Part shown: positions 54,074-62,663 of the stretch, piece by piece
Layout: the number at the start of each line of letters is the position of its first letter
Position numbering within the stretch: the stretch's first letter is position 1
Origin: Leeuwenhoekiella sp. MAR_2009_132
GTDB lineage: Bacteria > Bacteroidota > Bacteroidia > Flavobacteriales > Flavobacteriaceae
Assembly: GCF_000687915.1 (NCBI RefSeq)
Contig: NZ_JHZY01000004.1
Coordinates: forward strand, 1,498,001 to 1,562,000
Reading direction: 5' to 3'
Length of the DNA: 64,000 bases
Translations under genes and position numbers: made by a program
The notes under the pieces: generated by a model
The model's input: the letters and a program-made list of their open reading frames with translations, nothing else
Told to the model about the DNA's origin: nothing
The model's database searches: none

Positions 54074-54718
54074 ATGAAATATAAAACTCTTATTCTAGAT
54101 TTTGATGGCACATTAGCCGACACAAAAGAAAGCATTATACAAACTATGAAATTTGTTGCCCATAGTTTTAATCTCCAAAACGTTGATGAAAATCTAATAG
54201 AAAGTTTGATAGGGTTACCTCTGAAAACTACCTTCGAAAAAGCCTTTTTACTTGACGAAAAATTGATTGAGGAGGCGACTTTGATTTATCGTGAACATTA
54301 TAATGAAATTGTAATCGACACAATTTCTCTTTTTGATGGTGTAAAAGAAACCTTGTTGGATTTTCATTCTAAAGGAATAAATTTAACTGTTGCATCAAGT
54401 AAAGGAAAAGCTGCATTAATTAAGATTCTCAAAAAGCAAAACATCTATGATATTTTTTCATTTGTAGGTGGAGAAGAGGATGCAAAAAATAAAAAACCAT
54501 CACCTGACATCGTAAATCTCATAATCGATAAATACAACTATCAATTGAATGAATGCTTAGTTGTTGGGGATACAATTTTTGACATTGAAATGGGAAAAAG
54601 GGCTTATGTCGATACGTGCGGAGTAACTTATGGCAACAACACAAGGGAAAAATTAGAAAAACAAAAACCAAACTATATAATTGACAACTTCAGAAGTTTA
54701 ACTGAAATTCTGAATTAA
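54074..54718 (+). CDS. HAD-superfamily hydrolase (phosphoglycolate phosphatase-like)
   Basis: 214 residues. Motif I LDFDGTLADT, motif II TVASSKGK, motif III KKPSPDIV, motif IV VVGDTIFDIEMG, as in the PGP/beta-PGM type with a helical cap. It should dephosphorylate a small phosphometabolite; substrate unknown. Cassette ends GTTGTAGCAC (54041) and GTGCTACAAC (54725-54734) match perfectly. Confidence 0.85.
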   Translation: MKYKTLILDFDGTLADTKESIIQTMKFVAHSFNLQNVDENLIESLIGLPLKTTFEKAFLLDEKLIEEATLIYREHYNEIVIDTISLFDGVKETLLDFHSKGINLTVASSKGKAALIKILKKQNIYDIFSFVGGEEDAKNKKPSPDIVNLIIDKYNYQLNECLVVGDTIFDIEMGKRAYVDTCGVTYGNNTREKLEKQKPNYIIDNFRSLTEILN

Positions 54719-54724
54719 AAAAAC

Positions 54725-54852
54725 GTGCTACAACAATGGCTTTAAGTAATTGCTTGTTATTACCTACTTCTGAAAATCCTCACGGATTTTCAATTTGGTG
54801 TGTACTTGCAAAGTTAAGTGCTGACCCAAGCAACTACTCATAGCCCAAGCGT
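54725..54852 (+). repeat. attC-like palindrome a6
   Basis: Opens GTGCTACAAC. GGCT (54738-54741) pairs with AGCC (54842-54845) and AAGTAATTGCTTG (54744 region) with CAAGCAACTACTC; inner hairpin GAAAATCC (54772-54779) and GGATTTTC (54784-54791), the same as in a2. Ends at GTT (54851-54853). Confidence 0.6.
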
Positions 54853-54866
54853 TGTAAAACATTTGA

Positions 54867-55253
54867 ATGAACCAACCGAAAATAAATAACATTTTTGCAC
54901 TTGACTCGAAAGAGAGATACGGATATCTGTTGAGAAAAGTAGCTGACTTTGAAAGAATCTATCTAATTACGGACGTCGAAGATAAATATGTTATGATTGG
55001 TTCGAATGATTTGAGCGTTATCCCTGTTTGGCCAGAAAAAGAATTTGCTGAATTATTTCTGACTGACGACTGGAAAAACTACAAAGTGGTTGAATGCGAC
55101 ATTCACAATTTTATGGAATGGCTGACTGATTTGGAAAAAGAGAACGTAGATTTAGCAGGATTTCCTAATTCGGATTTTAATACTGTTCATGTTTCTGCTG
55201 TGGATATGAAAAACCACCTATTATTTGAATTAAGTCAATATGAACAAGAGTAA
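54867..55253 (+). CDS. DUF2750-like protein
   Basis: 128 residues. SKERYGYLLRKVADFERIYL, VIPVWPEKEFAELFL and FMEWLTDLEKENVDLAGFPN resemble DUF2750 proteins of unknown function. It starts 14 bp after palindrome a6. A truncated gene overlaps its 3' end by 14 nt. Confidence 0.7.
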   Translation: MNQPKINNIFALDSKERYGYLLRKVADFERIYLITDVEDKYVMIGSNDLSVIPVWPEKEFAELFLTDDWKNYKVVECDIHNFMEWLTDLEKENVDLAGFPNSDFNTVHVSAVDMKNHLLFELSQYEQE

Positions 55254-55377
55254 TCCTGAATTAATTAAAGAAACCAAAAATAATCCGAATAGTTGGGTTC
55301 ATGTTTTGGACAAAGAATTTGAAGGAAAACAAGAAATAACTGCAGGCAACAACGGTAACCGTTGCACAAGCCACTAA
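55240..55377 (+). pseudogene. Truncated small ORF at the right end of the island
   Basis: ATG at 55240 gives 45 residues, MNKSNPELIKETKNNPNS and then WVHVLDKEFEGKQEITAG; the last nine residues are encoded by the junction sequence. The start overlaps the previous stop. The gene appears cut at AATAACTGCAG (55335-55345), the same sequence found before J3. Family unknown. Confidence 0.45.
55348..55370 (+). repeat. Terminal junction element J4
   Basis: AACAACGGTAACCGTTGCACAAG, the fourth copy of the junction. After it the repeated sequence fades (GCCACTAATTCTCC then unrelated), so this marks the right end of the island. Confidence 0.65.
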
Positions 55378-55452
55378 TTCTCCAAACAATTAACTTACCC
55401 ACCAAACCTATCTTCAATGTAATATTTTCATTTAAAAATAGGAAATATTCCA

Positions 55453-55460
55453 TATATTTG
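55453..55460 (+). promoter_or_regulatory. Predicted -7 box of the PA0069-type radical SAM gene
   Basis: TATATTTG matches TAnnTTTG exactly, 15 bp before the ATG at 55476. No -33 TTG found. Confidence 0.5.
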
Positions 55461-55475
55461 TAATAAATCCTATTT

Positions 55476-56552
55476 ATGCAAATTCCCGGAGAATATTTAA
55501 AAGGCAGAGGGGCGCAGCAAAATGTAACTAATAGATTTTCGGCACACAGCCACGAGATGCGGGATGATTTTCTAAACCACTGCAATCAGGAAGGTGACGA
55601 ACCTCAAAACCTAAAAACGCTTTTTATAGATACATTCCCAAAGACGATTGTAAATAAAGTTGAAAGTCCAGACGTGGGAATGGGATATTCTTTAAATCCG
55701 TACCAGGGCTGCGAGCACGGTTGTGTGTATTGTTATGCCCGTAACTCGCACGAATATTGGGGATATAGTGCCGGTCTTGATTTTGAAAGCCGCATTTTAG
55801 TGAAGCGCAATGCGGTACGTTTACTCGAAAAACACCTCACTAAAAAATCGTGGAAAGCCACTCCTATTGTCCTATCGGGTAATACAGACTGTTACCAGCC
55901 TGCAGAAAAACAATTTAAAATCACCCGAAGTCTGCTTGAGACCTTTCTAAAATACCGGCATCCTGTGGGGATTATTACTAAAAATGCACTCATTCAGCGG
56001 GATTTTGATATTCTTAAAGAACTTGCCGCGTATAATTTGATACACGTAAATATGTCTATAACATCGCTCGAAGAAAAAACCAGACGTTTACTCGAGCCGC
56101 GTACGGCAAGTGTCAAAAAACGATTAGAGACGGTTAAAAAACTTACCGATATGGGCGTGCCGGTACGGGTGATGACAGCTCCCATTATTCCAGGAATAAA
56201 TAGCCATGAAGTTTTACCGCTAATAAAGGCTGCAGCAGATCACGGCGCAAGTTCGGTGGGGTATACCGTAGTGCGTTTAAATGGGGCTATAGGCGGTATT
56301 TTTGAAAAGTGGATACGTTCTGCAATGCCAGACCGCGCAGATAAAGTACTCAATCAAATAGCGGCGTGTCACGGCGGAAATCTCAACGATTCGCAATATG
56401 GAAGGAGAATGAAGGGTAGCGGAGAGTTTGCAAACCAGATACAGACACAAATGGAATTAGGTCGTAAAAAATATCTGAAAGGTCGCGAGAAAGAACCGCT
56501 TAACTGCGATTTGTTTGAGCAATACAGACCGGGGCAACTGTCTTTGTTTTAG
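55476..56552 (+). CDS. PA0069-family radical SAM protein
   Basis: 358 residues. The cluster motif CEHGCVYCYA (CxxxCxxC pattern, about 72-81) binds the 4Fe-4S, with LSGNTDCYQPAEKQ and GIITKNALIQRD as in SplB-like enzymes. Chemistry within the family is not established. First backbone gene after the island. Confidence 0.88.
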   Translation: MQIPGEYLKGRGAQQNVTNRFSAHSHEMRDDFLNHCNQEGDEPQNLKTLFIDTFPKTIVNKVESPDVGMGYSLNPYQGCEHGCVYCYARNSHEYWGYSAGLDFESRILVKRNAVRLLEKHLTKKSWKATPIVLSGNTDCYQPAEKQFKITRSLLETFLKYRHPVGIITKNALIQRDFDILKELAAYNLIHVNMSITSLEEKTRRLLEPRTASVKKRLETVKKLTDMGVPVRVMTAPIIPGINSHEVLPLIKAAADHGASSVGYTVVRLNGAIGGIFEKWIRSAMPDRADKVLNQIAACHGGNLNDSQYGRRMKGSGEFANQIQTQMELGRKKYLKGREKEPLNCDLFEQYRPGQLSLF

Positions 56553-56604
56553 ATTTACGTACTGGCATAATTTCTGTACATAATAGTCTGCTATAAAACA
56601 GAAA

Positions 56605-57741
56605 ATGAAAAACCTATTCCTTCGATTTGTCGGCTGTGCTTTTGTATTGCTTATGGTGTCTTGCGATAAGCTTACTAAGGCAACAGATTTTATAACCCAA
56701 CCCACTGCCCGGGAGATTTATGCCCGCAACTTTAAGACAGACTCACTACCATACACCCTATGGAAAACGGCGTTTACAAATGCTTTAAAAGATAGTTTAA
56801 CCATAGATTCACCTTACTTAGAATCAGGGAGATTCAACCCAGAACGATTTCCGGTTTATAGTTATGATCTTCGATTAGAACGTGGGCGTAGCTATACGTT
56901 TGCGTTGCAGACAGACACGTTAAATCCGTTAGTATTTATTGACCTCTATGAGAAAACTTCAGATAGTTTAGCACATTTCAATTTAATTGAGCAGGCAGAA
57001 TACAATTCTAAAAAGTTGCGCTTTTCAACAAAAAAAGAAGGAGATTATAAAATTGTGGTTCAGCCTCAATTAGGAGCACAATCAACATTCACATTTAGTC
57101 TTTCTAGTACACCGGCCTATAGTTTCCCCGTAGCGGATATTTCAGAAAAGGCCATACAAAGTTATTGGGGAGCATCGCGTGATGGCGGTAAGCGCAGTCA
57201 CGAAGGCGTAGATATTTTTGCAGATCGCGGGACTCCTGTACTTGCAAGTGTAGACGGTATTGTGGGCAGAACTGGAAATAGGGGATTAGGCGGTAAACAA
57301 GTGTGGTTGCGGGAAGGTTTGTTTGGTAATTCGCTGTATTATGCACATCTAGATAGTATAATCGCACGAGACGGGCAGCGTGTAAAAAGCGGTGACACCT
57401 TAGGATTAGTAGGAAACACCGGTAATGCAAGAACCACTCCGCCTCATTTGCATTTTGGTATTTACGGCAGAGGCACTGGAGCAATTAATCCGCTTTCGTT
57501 TTTAAAACAAGAAACCGGTTTGAAAGCTGCTGAAGTAGATGCTGATGCACCATTAGACTATTTAATTAAAAACAATGTGGCTAATTTGAGAAATTCCGCT
57601 TCCGCGAAAGCAAAAAAAATAGGTGTTTTAAACCGAAATGATACCATTCAGGTTTTAGGAGTTGTCAACGATTGGATGCATATTGCAACTCAGGATTCCC
57701 AGCGGGCGTACATTCATCAAAGTTTGGTAAAGTCCTTTTAA
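56605..57741 (+). CDS. M23-family metallopeptidase with SH3-like tail, lipoprotein
   Basis: 378 residues. Signal with core FVGCAFVLLMV and lipobox SCD (Cys20). M23 zinc motifs HEGVDIFADRGTPV (HxxxD) and HLHFG are intact, so this one should cleave peptidoglycan, unlike the EnvC-like gene. A C-terminal SH3b-like domain (about 310-378; NLRNSASAKAKKIGVL). The sequence at 57598-57611 contains a flavobacterial-type palindromic repeat inside the coding region. Confidence 0.88.
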   Translation: MKNLFLRFVGCAFVLLMVSCDKLTKATDFITQPTAREIYARNFKTDSLPYTLWKTAFTNALKDSLTIDSPYLESGRFNPERFPVYSYDLRLERGRSYTFALQTDTLNPLVFIDLYEKTSDSLAHFNLIEQAEYNSKKLRFSTKKEGDYKIVVQPQLGAQSTFTFSLSSTPAYSFPVADISEKAIQSYWGASRDGGKRSHEGVDIFADRGTPVLASVDGIVGRTGNRGLGGKQVWLREGLFGNSLYYAHLDSIIARDGQRVKSGDTLGLVGNTGNARTTPPHLHFGIYGRGTGAINPLSFLKQETGLKAAEVDADAPLDYLIKNNVANLRNSASAKAKKIGVLNRNDTIQVLGVVNDWMHIATQDSQRAYIHQSLVKSF

Positions 57742-57834
57742 AAGCACAATATCGCTGCGTCTTATTAACAGTTTTTTGGCTTTAAAAGGATCAATCGTTG
57801 TTATTTTTAAGCGGAAAACTAAAAATCGCAAACG

Positions 57835-59199
57835 ATGTCGTTATTTGGAAAAGTAAAAAATACAATAGGCTTATTAAAATCGGTTGATTTAGATGCTCTC
57901 GCAAAATTATCTGAGAAAGTAGATCTCTCGCAAGTGATGAGTGCTGTAGGTAATCTTGATGATCGCCAACTTAAAGGACTGATGAAAATGTTGACTTCAC
58001 AGGCAAAAAAAGGCCAGCGCAAATTACCTCCTGTAGATGGGGACTTTTACAATATGGCTCTAAAATTAACTCCTGAAGAGCGCGAAATGCAAATGAAGAT
58101 GCGCAACTTTATGGAAGATGAGGTTAAACCCATCGCCAATGATTTCTGGAACAGAGCCGAATTCCCACATCATATAATTCCCAAATTTGCTGAGCTGGGG
58201 TTAGCAGGTATCGCGTATAAAGGATACGGTTGTCCCGGTCAATCTTTCTTAATGGAAGGGATTCTGGCAATGGAGCTTGCTCGTGTAGATGTTTCTATTT
58301 CGACCTTTTTTGGCGTGCATAGTGGCCTTGCGATGGGCTCAATCTACCTTTGCGGTAGCGAAGAACAGAAACAAGAATGGCTTCCTAAAATGCAAAAATT
58401 TGAAAAAATAGGAGCGTTTGGACTTACAGAGCCTGAAGTAGGTTCTGCCGTAGCGGGCGGTATGGGAACAACTTGTCGTAAAGAAGGAGAGGAGTGGGTA
58501 CTTAACGGCCAGAAAAAATGGATAGGTAATGCTACGTTTTCAGACATAACCATAATCTGGGCGCGAGACGAAGCTACAGACCGGGTTAAAGGTTTTATCG
58601 TGCGTAAAGAAAATTCGGGTTTTAAAGCCGAAAAAATGCAGGATAAAATGGCATTACGTACCGTACAAAACGCATTAATCACCTTAACAGATTGTAGAGT
58701 GCCCGAAAGTGATCGTTTACAAAATGCAGAATCGTTTAAAGACACCGCAAAAGTATTGCAAATGACCCGTGCAGGAGTTGCTTGGCAAGCGGTAGGTTGC
58801 GCACGTGGTGCGTACGAGGCTGCCTTAAAATATACTAAGAAGCGGGAACAGTTTGGACGTCCTATTGCCAGTTTTCAGTTAATTCAGAATCACCTGGTAG
58901 AAATGGTTTCTAATCTTACAGCAATGCAGACTATGTGTTTTCGTCTTAGCGAGATGCAGGATGCCGGGCAGTTAAAAGATGAGCACGCTTCTTTAGCAAA
59001 AGTATTTTGTTCTATGCGTACGCGTGATGTCGTAAGCAGAGCGCGCGAAGTTATGGGTGGTAATGGTATTTTACTGGAGTATGACGTGGCGCGTTTTGTT
59101 GCAGATGCAGAGGCAATTTACAGTTATGAAGGTACTAAAGAAATTAATTCTCTAATTGTAGGTAGAGCAATTACAGGCTACAGCGCCTTTGTAAGCTAG
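57835..59199 (+). CDS. Acyl-CoA dehydrogenase family protein
   Basis: 454 residues. FAD-binding GAFGLTEPEVGS, WIGNATFSD and the C-terminal YSYEGTKEINSLIVGRAI, with the Glu typical of the glutaryl-CoA type catalytic base position. The extra N-terminal 70 residues (FGKVKNTIGLLKSVDLDALA) are helical. Substrate could be glutaryl-CoA or a long acyl-CoA. Confidence 0.88.
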   Translation: MSLFGKVKNTIGLLKSVDLDALAKLSEKVDLSQVMSAVGNLDDRQLKGLMKMLTSQAKKGQRKLPPVDGDFYNMALKLTPEEREMQMKMRNFMEDEVKPIANDFWNRAEFPHHIIPKFAELGLAGIAYKGYGCPGQSFLMEGILAMELARVDVSISTFFGVHSGLAMGSIYLCGSEEQKQEWLPKMQKFEKIGAFGLTEPEVGSAVAGGMGTTCRKEGEEWVLNGQKKWIGNATFSDITIIWARDEATDRVKGFIVRKENSGFKAEKMQDKMALRTVQNALITLTDCRVPESDRLQNAESFKDTAKVLQMTRAGVAWQAVGCARGAYEAALKYTKKREQFGRPIASFQLIQNHLVEMVSNLTAMQTMCFRLSEMQDAGQLKDEHASLAKVFCSMRTRDVVSRAREVMGGNGILLEYDVARFVADAEAIYSYEGTKEINSLIVGRAITGYSAFVS

Positions 59200-59290
59200 A
59201 TAAATACAGATGTAAAGAATGACGGGTAAAGATTTTTATAGCTGTTAGAATATCACGTTATTTGCAACTGAATTTTTTAAAAAATATAAA

Positions 59291-60013
59291 ATGAAATTTA
59301 ATAGATTATTTCTTGCATTGCCGGTAGCATTAACACTGGTTAATTGTGATGATTCAAAAAAAGGCTCTGGAGATGTAGAGCTTAAGACCTTTAAAGACTC
59401 AATATCGTATATGATAGGTGGTAATACCGGAGCTCAATTTAAACAAGCTCTTGGTGATGACGCTGGTGATCTTTTTGATTTAGATGTTTACGAGCAGGGA
59501 GTACGCAAAGGTTTTACAGATAGTATTGAATTTTCTCAGGCTGAAATGCAAAGTTTAATGACGCGTTTTCAAGCAGAATTAAAGAAGAAGCAAGATGCTG
59601 AAATGGCTACTAAAGCTGCAGATAATAAGAAAAAAGAAGATGAGTTTTTAGCTGAAAATGCTAAGAAAGAAGGTGTTGTAACAACAGCGAGCGGTCTGCA
59701 ATACAAAGTATTAACTGAAGGTACAGGAGCAACTCCTACAGCAGAAGATAGAGTTAGTGTTAACTACGAAGGTAAATTGCTAGACGGTACTGTTTTTGAC
59801 AGCTCTTATGAGCGCGGAGAGCCGGTAACTTTTGGTGTTACTCAGGTAATTGCAGGGTGGACAGAAGCATTACAACTTATGAAGGAAGGAGCAAAATATC
59901 AATTGTATATTCCTTCAGCATTAGCATACGGCGAGCGCGGATCACAACCTAACATTGGACCTGGTGAGCCATTAATTTTTGATGTTGAGTTACTAGAAGT
60001 AGTAAAAGAATAA
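59291..60013 (+). CDS. FKBP-type peptidyl-prolyl isomerase 1, lipoprotein
   Basis: 240 residues. Signal with Cys19 near LVNCDDS, a helical N-terminal domain (about 30-125), and an FKBP domain (about 130-240; VSVNYEGKLLDGTVFDSSYE, IAGWTEALQLMKEGAKYQLY). Resembles the FkpA/MIP type, which folds periplasmic proteins. A close paralogue follows. Confidence 0.92.
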   Translation: MKFNRLFLALPVALTLVNCDDSKKGSGDVELKTFKDSISYMIGGNTGAQFKQALGDDAGDLFDLDVYEQGVRKGFTDSIEFSQAEMQSLMTRFQAELKKKQDAEMATKAADNKKKEDEFLAENAKKEGVVTTASGLQYKVLTEGTGATPTAEDRVSVNYEGKLLDGTVFDSSYERGEPVTFGVTQVIAGWTEALQLMKEGAKYQLYIPSALAYGERGSQPNIGPGEPLIFDVELLEVVKE

Positions 60014-60032
60014 AAAAGAAAAGCATAATTTT

Positions 60033-60063
60033 GAAAGGCACTGTAAATTACAGTGCCTTTTTT
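60033..60063 (+). terminator. Terminator between the two FKBP genes
   Basis: AAAGGCACTGTAA (60033-60045) and TTACAGTGCCTTT (60047-60059), then T-run. It covers the first bases of the long frame upstream of the second FKBP gene, which supports the later start at 60098. Confidence 0.85.
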
Positions 60064-60097
60064 TGTTTTAATAAATCACAAGCTTAAAATCTATACC

Positions 60098-60832
60098 ATG
60101 CAATTTAAAAATGCGCTATACCTCATACCCTTAACGTTATGCTTTATAAACTGCTCTACTCCTAAAGAAGTTGTAATGGCAAAACCGGTAGCGCCGGTTG
60201 CTAAGTTTACATCCTTTAAAGATTCGGTTTCTTACGCGATGGGTGCTTCAACAGCAAAGCAGTTTAAAGGTATGTTTGGCGAGTCGCAGGATTCTATTTT
60301 TAACCTGAAGCAGTATGAAAACGGCTTAAAAGAAGGTCTTAACGACACGCTTGCGCTTTCAGAAAATGAAATCAGAGACATTATGGGAAGATTTCAGGCT
60401 GAACTACGTTCTTTAAAAGAAAAACAACGGGAAGCTGCAGAAGTTAAAAACAAAAAAGAAGAAACAGATTTCCTGACACTTAATAAGACTAAAGAGGGTA
60501 TTACAGCGACTGAAAGTGGTTTGCAGTATAAAGTATTAAAAGAAGGCTCAGGAGCAGTTCCTGGCGCTTCAGATAAGGTTGAGGTGCATTATGAAGGACG
60601 CTTGCTAGACGGTACCGTGTTTGACAGCTCTTACAAAAGGGGAGAACCTATTGTGTTAGGAGTAGGGCAGGTAATAAAAGGATGGACAGAAGCTTTGCAG
60701 CTTATGAAAGTAGGTTCTAAATATCAATTATATATTCCTGCAGAATTGGCATATGGCGCAAGCGGTGCAGGAGAAGATATTCCACCGTATGCAATGCTCA
60801 TTTTTGATGTAGAGTTATTAGGTATAAAATAA
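60098..60832 (+). CDS. FKBP-type peptidyl-prolyl isomerase 2, lipoprotein
   Basis: 244 residues from the ATG at 60098 (MQFKNALYLIPLTLCFINCS), with lipobox INC (Cys19). Same layout as the preceding gene: helical domain then FKBP core (VEVHYEGRLLDGTVFDSSYK, IKGWTEALQLMKVGSKYQLY). Probably a tandem duplicate. The frame to 60053 begins inside a terminator. Confidence 0.9.
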   Translation: MQFKNALYLIPLTLCFINCSTPKEVVMAKPVAPVAKFTSFKDSVSYAMGASTAKQFKGMFGESQDSIFNLKQYENGLKEGLNDTLALSENEIRDIMGRFQAELRSLKEKQREAAEVKNKKEETDFLTLNKTKEGITATESGLQYKVLKEGSGAVPGASDKVEVHYEGRLLDGTVFDSSYKRGEPIVLGVGQVIKGWTEALQLMKVGSKYQLYIPAELAYGASGAGEDIPPYAMLIFDVELLGIK

Positions 60833-60883
60833 CCCATTCAATCAAAATTCAGCACAGCTGTTTAAGATAAACCGAAGCTTATT

Positions 60884-61579
60884 ATGATGACCTTAATTGT
60901 AATCGCGGTAGTTTCCGGAGCGCTTCTGCTGGGAGCTGTTTGGGGTATTTATGGTTCGTTATCAAAGAAAACAGAAGGCTTTTTGGTCGCATTGGCAGGC
61001 GGTGCCTTAATTGTTTCTGCAGTGCTGGAGTTGATTAACCCAGCGATGGAACAATCTTCTATAGGTAAAGCATTGAGCATTGTTTTTGCCGGGGCTCTGG
61101 TTTTTACAGGTCTTGATTATCTCGTCAAACAAAAATGGGGTTCAAATAGTGGCGGCGGACTTTTAGCTGCAATTACGCTAGATGGTATTCCTGAGAATCT
61201 GGCGTTAGGTGTTGCCTTAATAGGTGCAGACCCACTTACCATAGCGGCACTGTCTGGCTCAATATTTCTCTCTAATTTGCCTGAAGCAGCCGGCGGCGCC
61301 AAAGAAATGACTCAAAACGGGGCTTCAAAAAAGAAAGTACTTACCCTCTGGGCAGCTACAGCCTTAATTTTATCACTGGCAGCATTTTTAGGAAATTTAC
61401 TACTCGCTGATGTATCTGACACTTTACTGGCATATATACGTTGCTTTGCCGGTGGCGCGGTAGTAGCTTCTCTGGCTATTGAAGTCTTTCCTAAGGCGTA
61501 TAAAGAAGACAGTTATTGGGCAGGAATTGCGACTGCAATAGGTCTCATTCTGGCTTTTTATCTAAATAGTTTAGGATAG
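60884..61579 (+). CDS. ZIP-family metal transporter
   Basis: 231 residues with seven to eight hydrophobic helices. LDGIPENLALGVALIG (HxxxE-like metal site with Pro, helix 4 of ZIP) and SNLPEAAGGAKEM (helix 5) are the metal-binding helices. Predicted importer of zinc or related divalent ions. No adjacent regulator. Confidence 0.88.
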   Translation: MMTLIVIAVVSGALLLGAVWGIYGSLSKKTEGFLVALAGGALIVSAVLELINPAMEQSSIGKALSIVFAGALVFTGLDYLVKQKWGSNSGGGLLAAITLDGIPENLALGVALIGADPLTIAALSGSIFLSNLPEAAGGAKEMTQNGASKKKVLTLWAATALILSLAAFLGNLLLADVSDTLLAYIRCFAGGAVVASLAIEVFPKAYKEDSYWAGIATAIGLILAFYLNSLG

Positions 61580-61760
61580 TTTTTGCTTCCGCGAAAGCGT
61601 AACTTACACAGATCTTGAAGACATGTTACTTAACTAAAATTTAGAATTATCTTATCGTGTCTTTACTATAAATCTCCTTAATTTTAATGTGAAGTGAATT
61701 GTTTAATTCTTTGCTATTGAATAAAAGATTTAAATAAAACACAACTTAAGTAACTTCTCA

Positions 61761-62663
61761 ATGGCATACATCGATTATTATAAAGTTTTAGGTATAGATA
61801 AAACGGCTACCGAAGCAGATATCAAAAAAGCATATCGCAAGATGGCACGTAAATACCATCCTGATGTTAACCCGGGAAATGCAGAAGCCGAAGAAAAATT
61901 TAAGCAGTTAAATGAGGCAAACGAAGTTTTAGGAAATCCAGAAAACCGAAAAAAATACGATAAGTACGGTAAAGACTGGCAACACGCTGATGCTTATGAA
62001 AATGCCGAACGTCAGCAACGATCGTATGGCAATCCTGGCGGCGGAAGAGCACAGTATAGCGGAGGCTATGATTCGGGCGATTTTTCAGACTTTTTTGGTT
62101 CTATGTTTGGCGGCGCAGGCGGTTCTCGTGGAGGACGTGCTGCGCAGTATAGAGGTCAGGATTTTAATGCAACACTTCAATTAAACCTCGAAGAGGTTTT
62201 TAAAACCGAAAAACGCACCATTACCATTAATGGTAAAAATATACGACTTACCATACCTGCAGGGGTAGAAAACGGGCAAACCATAAAAATAAAGGGCTAT
62301 GGTGGTGAAGGTGTAAATGGAGGACCTAAAGGTGATTTGCTGCTTCAATTCTCAATTGCAAATAATTCTGCTTTTAAGCGTGATAAAGCAAATTTATATA
62401 AAACGGTAGATCTTGATTTATATACTGCAATTTTAGGTGGAGAACTTATCGTAGACACGTTTGATGGGAAAGCAAAATTAAAAGTTGCTGCGGGCACTCA
62501 AAGCGGTACGCAGGTTAAATTAAAAGGAAAAGGGTTTCCTGTATATAAAAAGGAAAATCAATTTGGAGATTTGTTTATTACCTATGCCATTAAAGTACCC
62601 ACAAATATATCAGAAAAAGAAAAAGAACTATTTGAAGAACTCTCAAAATTACAATCCTCATGA
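61761..62663 (+). CDS. cbpA: DnaJ-type co-chaperone of the CbpA class
   Basis: 300 residues. J domain (about 1-70) with HPD in YHPDVNPG. A Gly-rich linker (about 90-130) and the C-terminal substrate-binding DnaJ_C domain (about 135-300) follow; no Cys-rich zinc domain, which defines the CbpA/class B type. It overlaps cbpM by 4 nt. Confidence 0.93.
   Translation: MAYIDYYKVLGIDKTATEADIKKAYRKMARKYHPDVNPGNAEAEEKFKQLNEANEVLGNPENRKKYDKYGKDWQHADAYENAERQQRSYGNPGGGRAQYSGGYDSGDFSDFFGSMFGGAGGSRGGRAAQYRGQDFNATLQLNLEEVFKTEKRTITINGKNIRLTIPAGVENGQTIKIKGYGGEGVNGGPKGDLLLQFSIANNSAFKRDKANLYKTVDLDLYTAILGGELIVDTFDGKAKLKVAAGTQSGTQVKLKGKGFPVYKKENQFGDLFITYAIKVPTNISEKEKELFEELSKLQSS

Larger units (their letters stand above)
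46171..55370 (+). mobile_element. Integron-like gene-cassette island (four promoter modules, no integrase)
   Basis: About 9.2 kb between the enoyl-CoA hydratase and the PA0069-type radical SAM gene, more AT-rich than the flanks, with every gene on the plus strand. Four copies of a terminator-promoter module (R1-R4) each end at a GTT. Genes or gene pairs are followed by imperfect palindromes of about 77-200 bp that also end in a GTT. In several cassettes the first 9-10 bases are the reverse complement of the bases that open the palindrome behind the same cassette. This is the R'/R'' relationship of integron cassettes. No integrase is present in the window. Confidence 0.55.

Noticed and set aside
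46171-55370. CRISPR array or phage island as explanation of the repeats
   Set aside because: Repeats are not short and regularly spaced, there are no cas genes, and no phage structural or integrase genes.
60053-60097. Start of the second FKBP gene at 60053
   Set aside because: This lies inside a terminator hairpin; the signal peptide begins at 60098.
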